In this document: one piece after another, positions 28,801-38,491 of the stretch
Numbering within the stretch: position 1 is the stretch's first letter
Layout: every line of letters starts with the position of its first letter
Assembly (NCBI RefSeq): GCF_017562075.2
Contig: NC_054085.1
Location: 27,972,156-28,036,155 of the forward strand
Length of the DNA stretch: 64,000 nucleotides
Origin: Anopheles merus
Lineage: Eukaryota; Arthropoda; Insecta; Diptera; Culicidae
Direction: 5' to 3'
Made by a program: the position numbers and the translations under genes
Notes under the pieces: model-generated
What the model saw: the letters and a program-made list of their open reading frames with translations, nothing else
What the model was told of the DNA's origin: nothing
Database searches by the model: none

Positions 28801-31800
28801 CCTGCCAGATAGAGCGCGTTTTCCTTGTTGTTGTTGTTTTTGTTGTTTTGTGTAGAAATAAACAACGGCCAAATTCATTGAAGGCAAAAAACATGAATAA
28901 AAAGAGGAAACAAAACCTTTCTCTTCGCCAACTCCACCGCGAAACACGTCCTGCTGCGTAGTAAATCGGTTACCCGTACCGTATTTATGTCCTGCCGCTT
29001 TCCTCACCATTGCCATCCCAACCGCCCGGTGAGGCTCCTTCCCCACACAGCACACGATCGAACCACGAGAACCAGTGCCAGTTTTTCCAGCATAAAACTT
29101 TATGGATTTCAATCAAAAACCTATAAAAAAAAAACAAGCGACCGCGAGCGTGCGCGGGCTTGGAAAATCGGCTCCAAATACCGAGGGCTTTTGTTGGCCG
29201 TTGGCTGGTTGTTGTTTTTCTCCTTTCCTTCTGGGCTGAAGGAGAGGAGGGGGAGGGAGAGCAAGCTTTGGAGCAGGGTGTTGTACCATTGTTCGCCACC
29301 GGAAATGTGTATGTTTTTCGGGCGCTTGTTTATAAACATTTGCACAGGACCAGTCACTAGGCACAGGCAGAAGCATACAAATTCACCCCAAGGTTTTCCC
29401 AGGGCCCGGCCACCGATTGGTATTTCTCGTGTGTGTCGTGATATTTCCGCTGTTTGTTGGCTCCTGCTGCTGCTGCTGCCTTTGGTATCAATATTTTTAC
29501 GACTTTTGTTATTTGCTTTGTTTTCGTTGTGGTGGCTGTTTCCTTTCCTTCCTTAGGTCGAAAAACGAACCACGGCACAAACGGCACGAACGGCCTTACT
29601 ACCATGTTGGACATGTTTAAAGGTTCATTTCGGTTACGGCTGGCGATTGGCCAAACACAACCAAGCGAAGGAGGAGGGAAGTGAGGGCACTGGGGGTTCC
29701 CTCTGGGCAATAAATAAATTTCTTGGTTATTGTTTTTTAATAGAGCTTCCGCGAGCGCTGCCCAATAACTTGACCCACTCTGCGGTACGTTTTCATGAGC
29801 CGCTTTTCTCTCTGCTTGCTTTTCCTTTCCGTTCCCAGGGATTTTCCTTTCCCAGCCAGGTTGGGTATCCGCTCGAGTCGAACCAGGCCCGCTTCTACCT
29901 GATGGAGACGCACTACAGCCTGACCGCGAACGAGTACACCTGGCCGCCGAAACCGAAGGCCATGGTGGACAATTCCGGCCTGCGGCTGTTCTACACCAGC
30001 ACGCTGCGCAGCCAGGACGCCGGCGTGCTGTCGGTCGGGATGGACCCGAACTGGCGGCACATCATACCGCCCGGCCAGGAGCACGTCGTGTCCGAGGGCC
30101 ACTGCGTCGGGGAGTGCACGCAGCGCGCCTTCCCGCGGGACGGTGTGCACATCTTTGCGGTGATGATGCGGACGCACCAGATCGGGCGGCAGATCAAGCT
30201 GCGCCAGATACGGCACCGGGAGGAGCTGCTGCCGATAGCGCACGATCGGAACACGGACTGGAACTATCAGGAGTATCGGCGGCTGTCGGCGCCGGTGCGC
30301 GTGCTGCCAGGGGATCGGCTGATTGCGGAATGCATTTACGACAGTTCGGCCCGGGCTGCCATCACGCTCGGCGGGCTGACGACGCGGGAGGAGACGTGTC
30401 TGGTGCTGGCGCTCTACTACCCGCGGCAGAAGGAGCTGACCACGTGCCATTCGCTGCCGAGCTTACCCACCGTTATTAACTCGCTCGGCATCAATGAGCT
30501 GGTGCCGTAAGTGTCTATTCGCGCGCGTTGAGTAATGAAGGTTTGAGGTGAACTAACGGGAAGAAATCGTGTTCTCTTACTTGCAGCGGATCGAACCCGG
30601 TACGGATTGCATCGCCACCGGAGCTGTCCGGCATGACGCTCGAGACGCGCCTGATCTCGTACGACTGGCGGAACAACTTCCGCAGCTTTCAGTACGTCAC
30701 CAGGCGCGGCTCGTTCAAGCCGCTGTGCTGGAGCGCCAAGAATCAGCCCATGCCGGTAAGTGCTTTGGTATCATAGAATGGTTTGACCGTTTCTTTCTGA
30801 TAGGATCAGTGAAAATGAATTTTTGAGCTTAAAGAGGAGCTAATAGATCTAGCACTAATAAACAATTTATTGACAGTACCTACTACATGGCCTCCAACGT
30901 GGAGTAAACAACTTAAAAATTATATTATTAAAAAAATATTAAATCAAGCAATACATAACTGGCGTTAAGACGATGAAAGAGAGAGTTGGAAGATCATTTT
31001 CAAATGATTTGATCGAGTGACCTTATACAATATACACTTGGCATAGTTTTAGCTTTCAGGCATCGCTCAAGCAATACTGTGGCCTCCTGAAGTTTAGACT
31101 TTTGAATTTTCAATATCATAGTGTCCTCGTTCGTAAATTACAATTTAATATAGCAAACAGAATTGGGAAGAAAAAAGTATTTATAAAAATGGATGGTTAC
31201 AGTCGTTGCCTCCTAATTTTGGCTCTAAGGCATCAATTTTTGGCAGTGCGCATCAATTTTTGCCTCTAAGGCATCGATTTTCGACAGTGCGCTTAAATTT
31301 TTGACTCTAACGCACCTATTTTTGTCTGTAAGTCATCAATTTCTGGAATCAAAGTTGGAATGATGACAATTTTACAAGGTATTTTAGCAGATTTTCAACA
31401 TTTGTTATCTTACATCTCATAAAAAATACAAAAACCGAGTAAAGTTATTGTTTCTTGAGAAAAAAAGATGAAATTTGAGAAATTCTAAAGCATTTGTTTA
31501 CAGCTGAAAATACATGCCAATTTTTTCACTCCATTAAAACTTCCAAAATTGGCAAAACAATTGTTTTATTTTAAATTCTATCAGCAAAATTATTCACTAC
31601 TTAACTTAAATTAAATCGTTTAAAAACACACAGTTTCAGAAATTACTTAAAATTTTGTAAATAAAGCGATTGACTCACAGTCAAAAATTGATGCCTTCGA
31701 GACAAAAATCGTGACACGCTGTCAAAAATTGGTGCCTTCGAGACAAAAAAAGATGAAATAGAGTCAAAATTTAGCGGCAACGACAGTATCATGCACGATC

Positions 31801-33627
31801 ATGATAACCTATTCTTAACTAGTTGACCACGATTGTATATATTCCTCTTTGATATGTCATTGAATCATAGGTTTTGCTTGCAGTTTTTGTCTGACAGTCA
31901 GCAATTTTTGACATTTTTGATCAAACTGCCAACTAAAGTATCTGTTTAATAGATTGCTTAACTATCTTCACAGTTTTGATTAATTTGAGCCTTCTGAAAT
32001 CTTCTTTTTGCTTGCCAGATGCTATTATCGCTTCAATCCTGGTAGCTTAACGAAATCAATAACATCGATTTCCGATTTAGTTTTGAGTATCAGTTCTTTT
32101 ATGATGACTCAGAACTGTACTACTCAAAACTGAATTATAATGTAAGAGAAATCCCGAAAACAAAATTAACAAAAAGCTGTTTCTACGGGGTAGTGCTTTT
32201 CTGAGTTTGGGTTTTTAAGGAAGGAATCCAGCATTCCAGCAAAATCGAAAAATATTCCATCAATATATTGAAGCAATGTGCTTGAAAGGTTTAAACATTC
32301 TGATCTAAAAAAAAAGTGTAATTCGAAAAACATTGAAAAAGAAACAAACATGGAAGTGCTCTTATCATCTTGTGCAGTGTAGCATTGATATCCAAGAGAA
32401 AATTCTTCATTGTATTACTTCGGGTCATTTTGGATTCGAATTAAATCTTACTGCAGAGTAAATCGCAACTATTCCTGGTGCTTCAGTAGTTACTCCATTT
32501 TGGTTTGATTATAGTCAATGATGTCAAGCATTCCTTCTCAAATTTTCATTAATAAATAGCATGCGTGCATGAGAAATATTTCATCTTCTCATGCTAATAA
32601 TAAACACTCTACTAGAAAATCAAATAAATTGAACACCAGAAAAAGGAAACTACTAAACAAGGCTTTGCAATTCATCCACTGTATGCAAAGTAAAAGCCTA
32701 ACTCAATGTTCGCTTGATTGCTATTTATTCTGCACGATAACGTTAGCTTTTAATCGCATTATGCTTTCCCTCCTAACAAATAGATCGTTTCAATCAAAGC
32801 AAGAATTCCACAGCGTTCAAAAACCACCAGGAATTAGTGTACGAGAGTAAGCGATTTCGGAAACCTTCCCTGGCTCCTTGCTTATCCGGCATTTTCTGGC
32901 CGAGGCCTGAAACGCATTCCTGGCTCGCTTGAGCCGGGCACTTCACCCCCATTTGAAAGCCCAAACAGGGCAGCACAAATTTGATTTAAATAAATGAAAT
33001 ATATACGGTGCACGGTAGAATCCTTCCGGTATTGGGTGCTGCATGGGACTCCCCCGGTAAACCGGACACTGCACGCAGAGCTTCATGCAAAATTTATACC
33101 AATTCTACCGCGCCACCACGGGTGTATACCACCACCTTCTTGTGCGCTTTGTGCCGCCTAACGGGTGCACATTCCGGGTACAAACCGAAGCCGACGCCCG
33201 GTTGGAAGTGCAACATAGTCTTGCCGAAGAGCGAGAGCCCCTTTGTATGCAAAGAAGAGGATTTCGAGAGCGAAACACTGGCGCTGGTGGATGGATGTAC
33301 TTCCGGCTTTCTTGGAAGCGTTCGAGCAGCGTGATTCGGCCGGCTGGGACTGGGTGGCATTGGCTGGCGGCAAATAAATTTTATTGATAAGCACCCAGCT
33401 GGCAGTCGATGAATGTTGCACCGGCCTTTCGCTCTGTGAATCCCCGATGCAGAATTTATCGGCCGACGTTGAGTTATTGCACGTACACCGGGTTCCGGGA
33501 TGCTGGTCGCCGTACGGCCCCATGGAAGGCCACACTGCCCGTCCTATATCACTGGCAAGGAATGTGCAAGGAACCCCTTCGGGCTGGCAATTATTAGCTA
33601 TAAAATAGCACACATATTCAAGATGAA

Positions 33628-33681
<54 letters not shown>

Positions 33682-34247
33682 AGGAAAGCGAATTGGCTCA
33701 ATTCCCCTGGTTGAAGCTTGACTGTGGGCATATGCTCTACACCCGAATTGAACCCGTAATAGTATTAAGTGTTATGCATAAATCCGTTCATTACAGTTTG
33801 CATTTCCTTTTCTTTTCCCTTCTTCTTCTTCTTTTTCTTCTTCTTCTTCTTCGCACCACCCTACAGGGCACGGAAAATCTCGAAGGATTTGCGCCGAACA
33901 TCACGAAATCGTACAAGCTGATCCGGTCGTGCAGCTTCGTCGGCAGCACGAACGTCGCGAACGTGCTATTCCAGAACCGGAACCGGTACGTGACGGAGTC
34001 GGAAACGAGCGCCGATCGGGCGGCGGCGGCGGCCGGCAGCGACGACGACGACGACGACGACATCGACAGCAACAACGTGATAGAGGGTGCCGCCCGCAGC
34101 AAGGTGTCCCGCAGCTCCGTCACCGAGTCGATGGGGCTGAGCGGCGGTCCGGCCACGTTCCGCCCGCTCGGTGCCGCGCCGAACATGTTTGCGTTTCTGC
34201 TGTTCATCATCTTCCTGTACTCGTTCCGGATAGCGCACCGGGTGTGA
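11538..34247 (+). CDS. MOXD1/DBH-like copper type II monooxygenase family gene, 5'-partial, six exons
   Basis: Joining 11538-11693, 20016-20294, 27288-27473, 29839-30506, 30587-30755 and 33867-34247 gives 612 uninterrupted residues and a TGA stop. All five introns are GT-AG; four are phase 0 and the 80-nt intron is phase 2. Domain order is DOMON end (about 1-62), linker, Cu2_monooxygen N domain (about 126-265), Cu2_monooxygen C domain (about 280-470), acidic linker, membrane anchor (593-606). This is the order of MOXD1 (DBH-like monooxygenase protein 1), a family held in the secretory pathway and related to dopamine/tyramine beta-hydroxylase and PHM. Insects have two MOXD1 homologues (in Drosophila olf413 and CG5235); the large introns suggest the olf413 type but I cannot decide. 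Three copper ligands are replaced (Y160, R318, T393), so hydroxylase activity is doubtful. The N-terminal exons with the signal peptide were not found in the window. Confidence 0.93.
14194..14206 (+). repeat. Poly-C run
   Basis: Thirteen C in a row, followed by accccccta and a run of A. Confidence 0.9.
15573..15608 (+). repeat. GT-rich dinucleotide repeat
   Basis: GT repeats with a few GC and AT interruptions. Confidence 0.85.
16182..16563 (-). mobile_element. MITE-like element, copy 2 (intron A-B)
   Basis: The left end CAGTCGTTACAGCTAAATG follows a TA (16180-16181), and the right end is the inverse-like gacaacgacta. Inside, 'AAGGCACCCATTTTTGACT', 'GTCAATTGTTTTGTTAAAAATTT' and 'TGAAACAGTGTGTT' match the reverse complement of the element at 31200-31786, as does 'gttttaatggagtgaaaaa'. 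It is therefore a diverged, shorter copy in the opposite orientation. The right TA is not preserved exactly, so that boundary is approximate. No transposase is encoded. Confidence 0.75.
17864..17901 (+). repeat. Poly-G run of 38 bases in intron A-B
   Basis: Thirty-eight consecutive G, preceded by ttc and followed by acggg. Length may be affected by sequencing or assembly of homopolymers. Confidence 0.85.
20016..20294 (+). CDS. MOXD1-like exon B: DOMON end, linker, start of monooxygenase N domain
   Basis: The exon is 93 codons (residues 53-145), phase 0 at both ends, with acceptor tgtctctttccag and donor gtaagt. It begins NDTMRVIYMYHNKEPH, the last DOMON strands (the family has 'D.VRVIYAY...'), and the NDT at residue 53 is a glycosylation sequon. 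A proline-rich linker follows. The catalytic core then begins at HWCKMFKL (127-134), where family members have a Trp-Cys pair whose Cys forms a disulfide. The exon ends RKHHLIR (139-145), corresponding to the first His-His of DBH, which is not a copper ligand. Length is a multiple of three, so skipping would keep frame. Confidence 0.95.
23340..23359 (+). repeat. GA repeat in a purine-rich stretch
   Basis: GA units inside an all-purine stretch extending from about 23320 to 23377. Confidence 0.9.
24510..24720 (+). repeat. Decayed minisatellite-like patch
   Basis: Near-repeats of CAGTTCCAGGATC occur at about 24514, 24597 (ctgttccacgatc), 24625 (cagtttcatcatg) and 24704 (cagttccatgacc), mixed with taccaggagacc and accagaa fragments. 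This suggests an old tandem array that has lost its period. Confidence 0.4.
25741..25805 (+). repeat. CA microsatellite, about 65 bp
   Basis: About 32 uninterrupted CA units within intron B-C. Confidence 0.97.
27288..27473 (+). CDS. MOXD1-like exon C: CuH-site exon of monooxygenase N domain, first His replaced by Tyr
   Basis: The exon is 62 codons (residues 146-207), phase 0 at both ends, with acceptor ttcctttgcag and donor gtaagt. It reads YEPVFDSGTSASYVYHMILHEC, which aligns with the DBH stretch ending V-H-H-M-E-V-F-Q-C and PHM H-H-M-L-L-F-G-C. The two histidines there (human DBH H262/H263, PHM H107/H108) bind CuH. Here the first is Tyr160 (TAT, 27330-27332) and the second is kept as His161 (27333-27335). 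The cysteines of GCPCYRA and LTCNSIVAAW are conserved fold cysteines, and AAW is a family landmark. The exon length is a multiple of three. Confidence 0.95.
27474..29838 (+). other. Intron C-D (2.4 kb)
   Basis: GT-AG, phase 0. The first 1.2 kb is strongly AT-rich and the rest is mixed. I see nothing else in it. The exon D frame happens to stay open about 190 nt back into the intron, without family similarity. Confidence 0.85.
29839..30506 (+). CDS. MOXD1-like exon D: CuH third His and CuM site, two CuM ligands replaced
   Basis: The exon is 668 nt (residues 208-429 plus two bases of codon 430), with acceptor tttccgttcccag and donor gtaagt. It begins GFSFPSQVGYPLES, the family motif 'GFxFPxxxGYPLG'. 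His232 in METHYS (29911-29913) matches the third CuH ligand (DBH H333, PHM H172). FAVMMRTHQIGR (313-324) matches the CuM motif HTHxxGR, but the first His (DBH H412) is Arg318 (CGG, 30169-30171) while His320 is kept. GGLTTREETCLVLALYYP matches the DBH stretch with E-E-M-C, but the Met ligand (DBH M487, PHM M314) is Thr393 (ACG, 30394-30396). Fold cysteines in GHCVGECTQ, AECIYD and ETC are kept. Strong third-position GC creates a long open antisense frame here that is only a shadow. Confidence 0.96.
30507..30586 (+). other. Intron D-E (80 nt)
   Basis: A short GT-AG intron in phase 2, splitting the Pro430 codon. Reading through it gives an immediate in-frame TAA at 30508-30510, so retention would truncate the protein before its C-terminal anchor. 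Confidence 0.92.
30587..30755 (+). CDS. MOXD1-like exon E: end of monooxygenase C domain
   Basis: The exon is 169 nt. It completes the split codon 430 (Pro) and encodes residues 431-486, with acceptor gttctcttacttgcag and donor gtaagt. The peptide runs GSNPVRIASPPELSG, then LISYDWRNNFRSFQ and KPLCWSAKNQPMP. This fits the end of the MOXD C-terminal domain, with one conserved-type Cys. The intron before it is only 80 nt, so exons D and E are probably defined together, unlike the other introns of 2.4-8.3 kb. Confidence 0.92.
31200..31786 (+). mobile_element. TA-flanked MITE-like element, copy 1 (intron E-F), 587 bp
   Basis: The ends CAGTCGTTGCC and (read inward from the right) CTGTCGTTGCC are inverted repeats with one mismatch, flanked by TA at 31198-31199 and 31787-31788. 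TA target-site duplication is typical of the Tc1/mariner superfamily. Subterminal blocks 'aaggcatcaatttttg' and 'cagtgcg' recur several times on the left and inverted on the right. No open frame for a transposase is present, so it is non-autonomous. Confidence 0.8.
33634..33680 (+). repeat. GA microsatellite, about 47 bp
   Basis: About 23 GA units in intron E-F, upstream of the terminal exon. Confidence 0.97.
33821..33866 (+). promoter_or_regulatory. TTC-repeat polypyrimidine tract and acceptor of the last exon
   Basis: About 30 nt of nearly pure TTC/CTT repeats at 33821-33852, then cgcaccaccctacag, form the polypyrimidine tract of the final acceptor. Its length could vary by microsatellite slippage. 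Confidence 0.7.
33867..34247 (+). CDS. MOXD1-like exon F: terminal exon with acidic run and C-terminal membrane anchor
   Basis: The exon gives 126 codons (residues 487-612) and a TGA at 34245-34247. The acceptor follows a TTC-repeat polypyrimidine tract. The first part (GTENLEGFAPNITKSYKL, then IRSCSF) looks like a family C-terminal extension and carries the sequon N497-I-T. The middle is low complexity: five Ala (538-542), seven Asp encoded by seven GAC codons (545-551), then a Ser-rich stretch. A hydrophobic segment MFAFLLFIIFLYSF (593-606) followed by RIAHRV ends the protein. This fits a single C-terminal transmembrane anchor with a tiny basic cytosolic tail; a GPI signal is less likely because of that basic tail. 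Confidence 0.92.
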   Translation, partial: GTENLEGFAPNITKSYKLIRSCSFVGSTNVANVLFQNRNRYVTESETSADRAAAAAGSDDDDDDDIDSNNVIEGAARSKVSRSSVTESMGLSGGPATFRPLGAAPNMFAFLLFIIFLYSFRIAHRV

Positions 34248-34400
34248 ACCGGCGGCTCACACTACTAAAGCGGCAAGAGGAGAAGCGTACAATAATAAGT
34301 AGACAACCAATTTGCAGCTGAGATGCATCCAACTCACCAAAGAGTCCTAGATTCGACCGTTCGGCCGTTCGTTCGATGAACGATTGTAATGAAACTGTAC

Positions 34401-34919
34401 TGTATATACGGGATGTAAATGTTTGTAAGTGTGTGCGTCTAAGTGTGTCTTTTAGTTGTGGGCGAGGAAAGGAAATGAACGTTTTTCTCAACACCTAAAG
34501 GGTTGGAGAGAAACTGTACCGCTAAGCAATGAATATTCGGGGTTACCTTGCATTCCACCAGGTGGAAGGACTAATTGTTTCTTTCTTATTTTTTATCGTT
34601 TAGCTGCAAGTAGCAAATAAATGTTGTAAAAAAGAGATACGTAGAGTTTCGCCTAGTCGAACGTGAAAGTGATGAAAAGGGTAGGAAAAGAGGTGAAAGT
34701 GTTGGTGAAACATAAGGAAAAACTTCTAAAAAGCAAAATCCATGAAAGTAACATAGAAGAAATCTAATCCGTGTCAAAACATATAAAACTGATACACGTA
34801 GAGAGAAGGAAACGGAAGAGAAAATATCTGTCTTCTCTTGCTAAAGTCACCTATTTTTCGACTTGTACATAAGCGCTTTGCCATATAGCGTGTCCGTTTT
34901 TTTTGTGTTTTTGTAAATA
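34401..34919 (+). promoter_or_regulatory. Cluster of three Pumilio-type motifs (UGUANAUA) in the 3' UTR
   Basis: TGTATATA at 34401-34408, TGTACATA at 34864-34871 and TGTAAATA at 34912-34919, with a fourth TGTAAATA at 37022-37029. UGUANAUA is the established core bound by Pumilio proteins. AT-rich DNA gives chance matches, so function is inferred only. Confidence 0.35.
34616..34621 (+). terminator. Proximal poly(A) signal AATAAA
   Basis: A canonical AATAAA lies 369 nt after the stop codon, followed by tgttgtaaa. It is the first plausible cleavage signal and would leave a short 3' UTR. Confidence 0.5.
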
Positions 34920-35434
34920 GTGCATTTTGTAAAAAAGAGACACAAGAAACTAAAATCGGTAGTAGATCTGAACGTCTGAAGAGAAATCATAAAAAAGGAA
35001 GAAAAAAAATAATAGCAAGAAAAAGAGAAAAAAAGATCTAAAAAAAATCTCGTACACTCGGTAGCAACAATGGTGCAACATTACAATAGATGTCAACGTG
35101 GTAGCGTAATTTTGGTAGTGAACAACCGAATGCCGGTCATCGAAAGAAAATATAAATTGAAGAAGCAAAATAAAATTAAAAACAAAAAACAAACATTACT
35201 TCACCTCGAAAACATGTGAAAGAAATGCGTGTCTGTACACACAATTCCTAAAGGCGGCTCATTGCTCCGATACTAAGCGTGCCGGTGCGAGCTAGCGGTA
35301 GTGTAAGTGCCGCGCCTCCCTATTCTCTGGCACTAGATAATCCTTCCCCAGTAGTAGCTCGATTATTTGCTGTCCATCACGCTGCTACCTTGTGTTTGGC
35401 AACGTTTCATCTGTTACCTACTATCACTGTTGTG

Positions 35435-35440
35435 AATAAA
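35435..35440 (+). terminator. Alternative poly(A) signal AATAAA
   Basis: AATAAA is followed by aattc and a run of A (about 35446-35457). The run of A could also be genomic A-richness, so use is uncertain. Confidence 0.35.
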
Positions 35441-37379
35441 AATTCAAAAAAAAAAAATTTACGAACGAGACATTGTTGGTAGCGAGTGTTTGAAATAATG
35501 TGAAACTTTTGTAACTTTGCGAAGCGGTTGTGGCAGAAGCTGAATTGGCATCTCAATCCTATCCCATGAACTACCTGACTCCAATACCTTGCGATACCTT
35601 TCACTCTTAGTATGTCCTGCTCCGGTGCGATGTGCGATCAGCACCTACTAGTGGGCGTCTGTGTGTATGTAAGGAAAACTGTTTAGAAGGAAAACGAGAA
35701 ACGAAAGCCGTCCTTTCTCCTGCCCTTGACAGGTGGGAACGAAGTGGCTTTCGTTAGGTTTCGACATTTATCTGTTTGATTTTTGCAACACTGCAAACAC
35801 TACTAGCTGCTACTGCGCTGCTGTTACTGATGTGGAACTTTACAGAAAAGGGCGCAGAGTTTATAAAGATAGAATTGGATGGGTATTATGTATTATTTTG
35901 ACTTTTTTACAACCCTTCGACCTTTCGTTTTGTCATTTTTGTGTAATATCTATTAATCGTGCATTCTTTTTTAACATTTTTTTCTCTTTACACAAGAGCG
36001 ATTTGGTTTACTTTTTCGCCTCGAAATCATTTAACCATTAAGTCAGCGCTAGTAAGCTCGCGAGAGACAATCATAAATAAAAAAAAATCGCTCAACTTTA
36101 TAGTGAACGCAGTACATTAACCTGAGCGGTGCGTGTATGTGTGGAGGTTTTATAGTGGAAAGGAAATATCATAAGGATGAAGCAAAGCTGCAACGTGAAA
36201 CGAATGGAACAGTGCTGGCTGAAAGGTGAAGTTTTTCTCTTCTTTTTTTACTAATTCAAAGGGATTTCTTTTTTTAATTTAATTTAGTTTTACTTCCTTC
36301 TTTTTGCATTGTTTTTATTCAATTTTAATATAGTTTTTTGCAACGTATTTTTTTTTCAATTCTTTTCCATGTTATTTTCAAACCTTTTGCTATCTTAAAT
36401 ATTATATTGTAATGTTTTGTGTTTTTGTTTGCTGCTATGATGCTTGATCAGTTTTTTGTGTGTTTCATTTCATTCATTTCATTGTGTTTTATTTCTCTAT
36501 TTTCATTATTTTGTGTTTCGTTGAAACGAGCTTTGATTTGATGTTTCAACTTGTTTGTCTTCGTCTAGGATGGCATCTGTTGTCGATTCATAGAATTCCT
36601 TATTTTTTAAATCCCTTTCTGATAGTTTTGACAATACTAAATTGCTTTTCTTCGCTTGTGTTAAAATTTTATCCATTTGTGCGTTTCTTTTACTTATTTA
36701 TCTTAAAATATAATTTTTTTCTACTATTCCAAATTTTTGCTCGATAAAAAAGCAAAAAAAAGAAGTAAAAATATAATGAGTGAAACATACTACACAATTG
36801 TAGTGGGGAACCCTTTTTACATGTGATAAGGTGCAGAGAAATAATCGTAAAAAGTGGAGTAAAACAGTAGCATGATCGTTTTGCGTTTCGTAATAACAGT
36901 AGCAAACAGTAGTATACATAGTAGTGAACGAAAAGGAAAACAGCCAACCATTGACGTACTGTAAAACACTTTTCTTTGCACTGCGAAAGCAATCCTTCAA
37001 CTCGATGCCGCAGGTAATGTTTGTAAATAGGAAACAACTGTAGGAAAACTGATGCTCGCTTTGTAATTGCACTTAGTATAGAAGCTGGACTGTGCTCCTT
37101 TTTTCCTGTCATGTACCTCCAACACTGTGAAACCACGTTTCAAGCACCTACCTGTGCAGCTGCTTGGCACCTGCCGGTCTCCTCTCTTTTGGCTCTCCGT
37201 TTAAGCATTTTTCCCTTTCCTTTCATCTGTCGTCAACGCTTCTTGGCGGACTTTTCACTCTTGATTTCCAGTGAACTTTTGTCTCCCACCGATGACGTTG
37301 AGACGAGATGAGTGCGTGTATGTGTGTGTGTATGAAGCATTAGGCGGTTTAGTATTTATTCCATACCACTCATCTAATT

Positions 37380-37385
37380 AATAAA
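37380..37385 (+). terminator. Alternative poly(A) signal AATAAA
   Basis: AATAAA within aattaataaaaac. No strong GT-rich downstream element was seen. Confidence 0.3.
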
Positions 37386-38491
37386 AACAATGGAACGAAA
37401 TAAGTCTGTCCCTGGAATGAAACGACGAAGGAAGATACTGATGAGAGAATACAAGAATGAATTTTGCTGCAAGTGAAAGAGAAGCAGTGAGAAAAATTGT
37501 CTAACAGAGAAGCAAAGTAAGGCACACTAAAACACACCAAGAAGCTAGTACATTGTGGAAGAGAATTAACAATAATGAAAATTGAAAAAAATAATGATAA
37601 CTTTGAATCAGAATTTCATATTGATCATGAAAACACAACAGAGACAAGAACTAGGTTAAATGAAGCGAATAATACATGAACATTGGAATAAATGGTAGAA
37701 AAGTCATCGAAATGACAAATAACATCCAATCAAACTGTTTCCTGTAAGAAAACAAAAGAACAAGATTTGCAAAACAGATAACCCAAACCGAACGAGATGT
37801 TTGATCAGTTTGATTGTTTTTAAACGCTGCTTCGTAGCAGACGAAATATTAGGAGCAAGTGTAATGATTAAACGATTTTTGATCGGTTAACCGAACCGCT
37901 CGAAAGGTGCTCTCGAAAACGGGGCGGTGTAGTGTGCGTTAAGGTGACGAAAATATTATAGCAAACTTACTTTACCACATTCCCCCTTATCCTCGTAGTG
38001 TCGTAATGTTGTGACAGCAAAAAAAAGCTTCAGCTACCCCCAAAAAAACGCGTTTCTTGGTGTAAGAAAAAAAATCGATTTAGAACATAAACAAGAAAAG
38101 TAGACAACAAATCAGTTTTAATTCAACGGCTAGAAATGCTCACTCAGTTTTCGATCCTGGAAAAGCAAGGAATAATTATTTTTGTAGCTGGACGCAAGAT
38201 TGACGGGATGGCAGGAACATACCGGCTGGGGAAAGGAAAATGAATTGTGTAAATTGAAACCTTTGCAAAAAACAAAAAATTAACCCAAAATGACGAGTGA
38301 AAACCGCGGGCACACTGCCCAGCCAGCACTAAAATTGTGAGCTCGAAATATTCCCACTGGAAGCATAATTGTTTGTTTTAAGCTTTAGTTTTACTCTTCT
38401 CACACCCTCTCGAACGGTGGTGATGAGCGGAGCAGTGATCGGTGAAGTTAAATAATACAAACAGAAACGTGGATAAAGCAATATGAAATGA

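Larger units (their letters stand above)
30756..33866 (+). other. Intron E-F (3.1 kb)
   Basis: GT-AG, phase 0. It holds a 587-bp TA-flanked MITE-like element (31200-31786), a GA microsatellite (33634-33680) and a TTC-rich tract just before the acceptor. No exon was recognised. Confidence 0.87.

Noticed and set aside
29737..30450. 237-codon open frame on the minus strand opposite exon D
   Set aside because: It lies over the best-conserved coding exon and results from that exon's high third-position GC; it shows no motif of its own.
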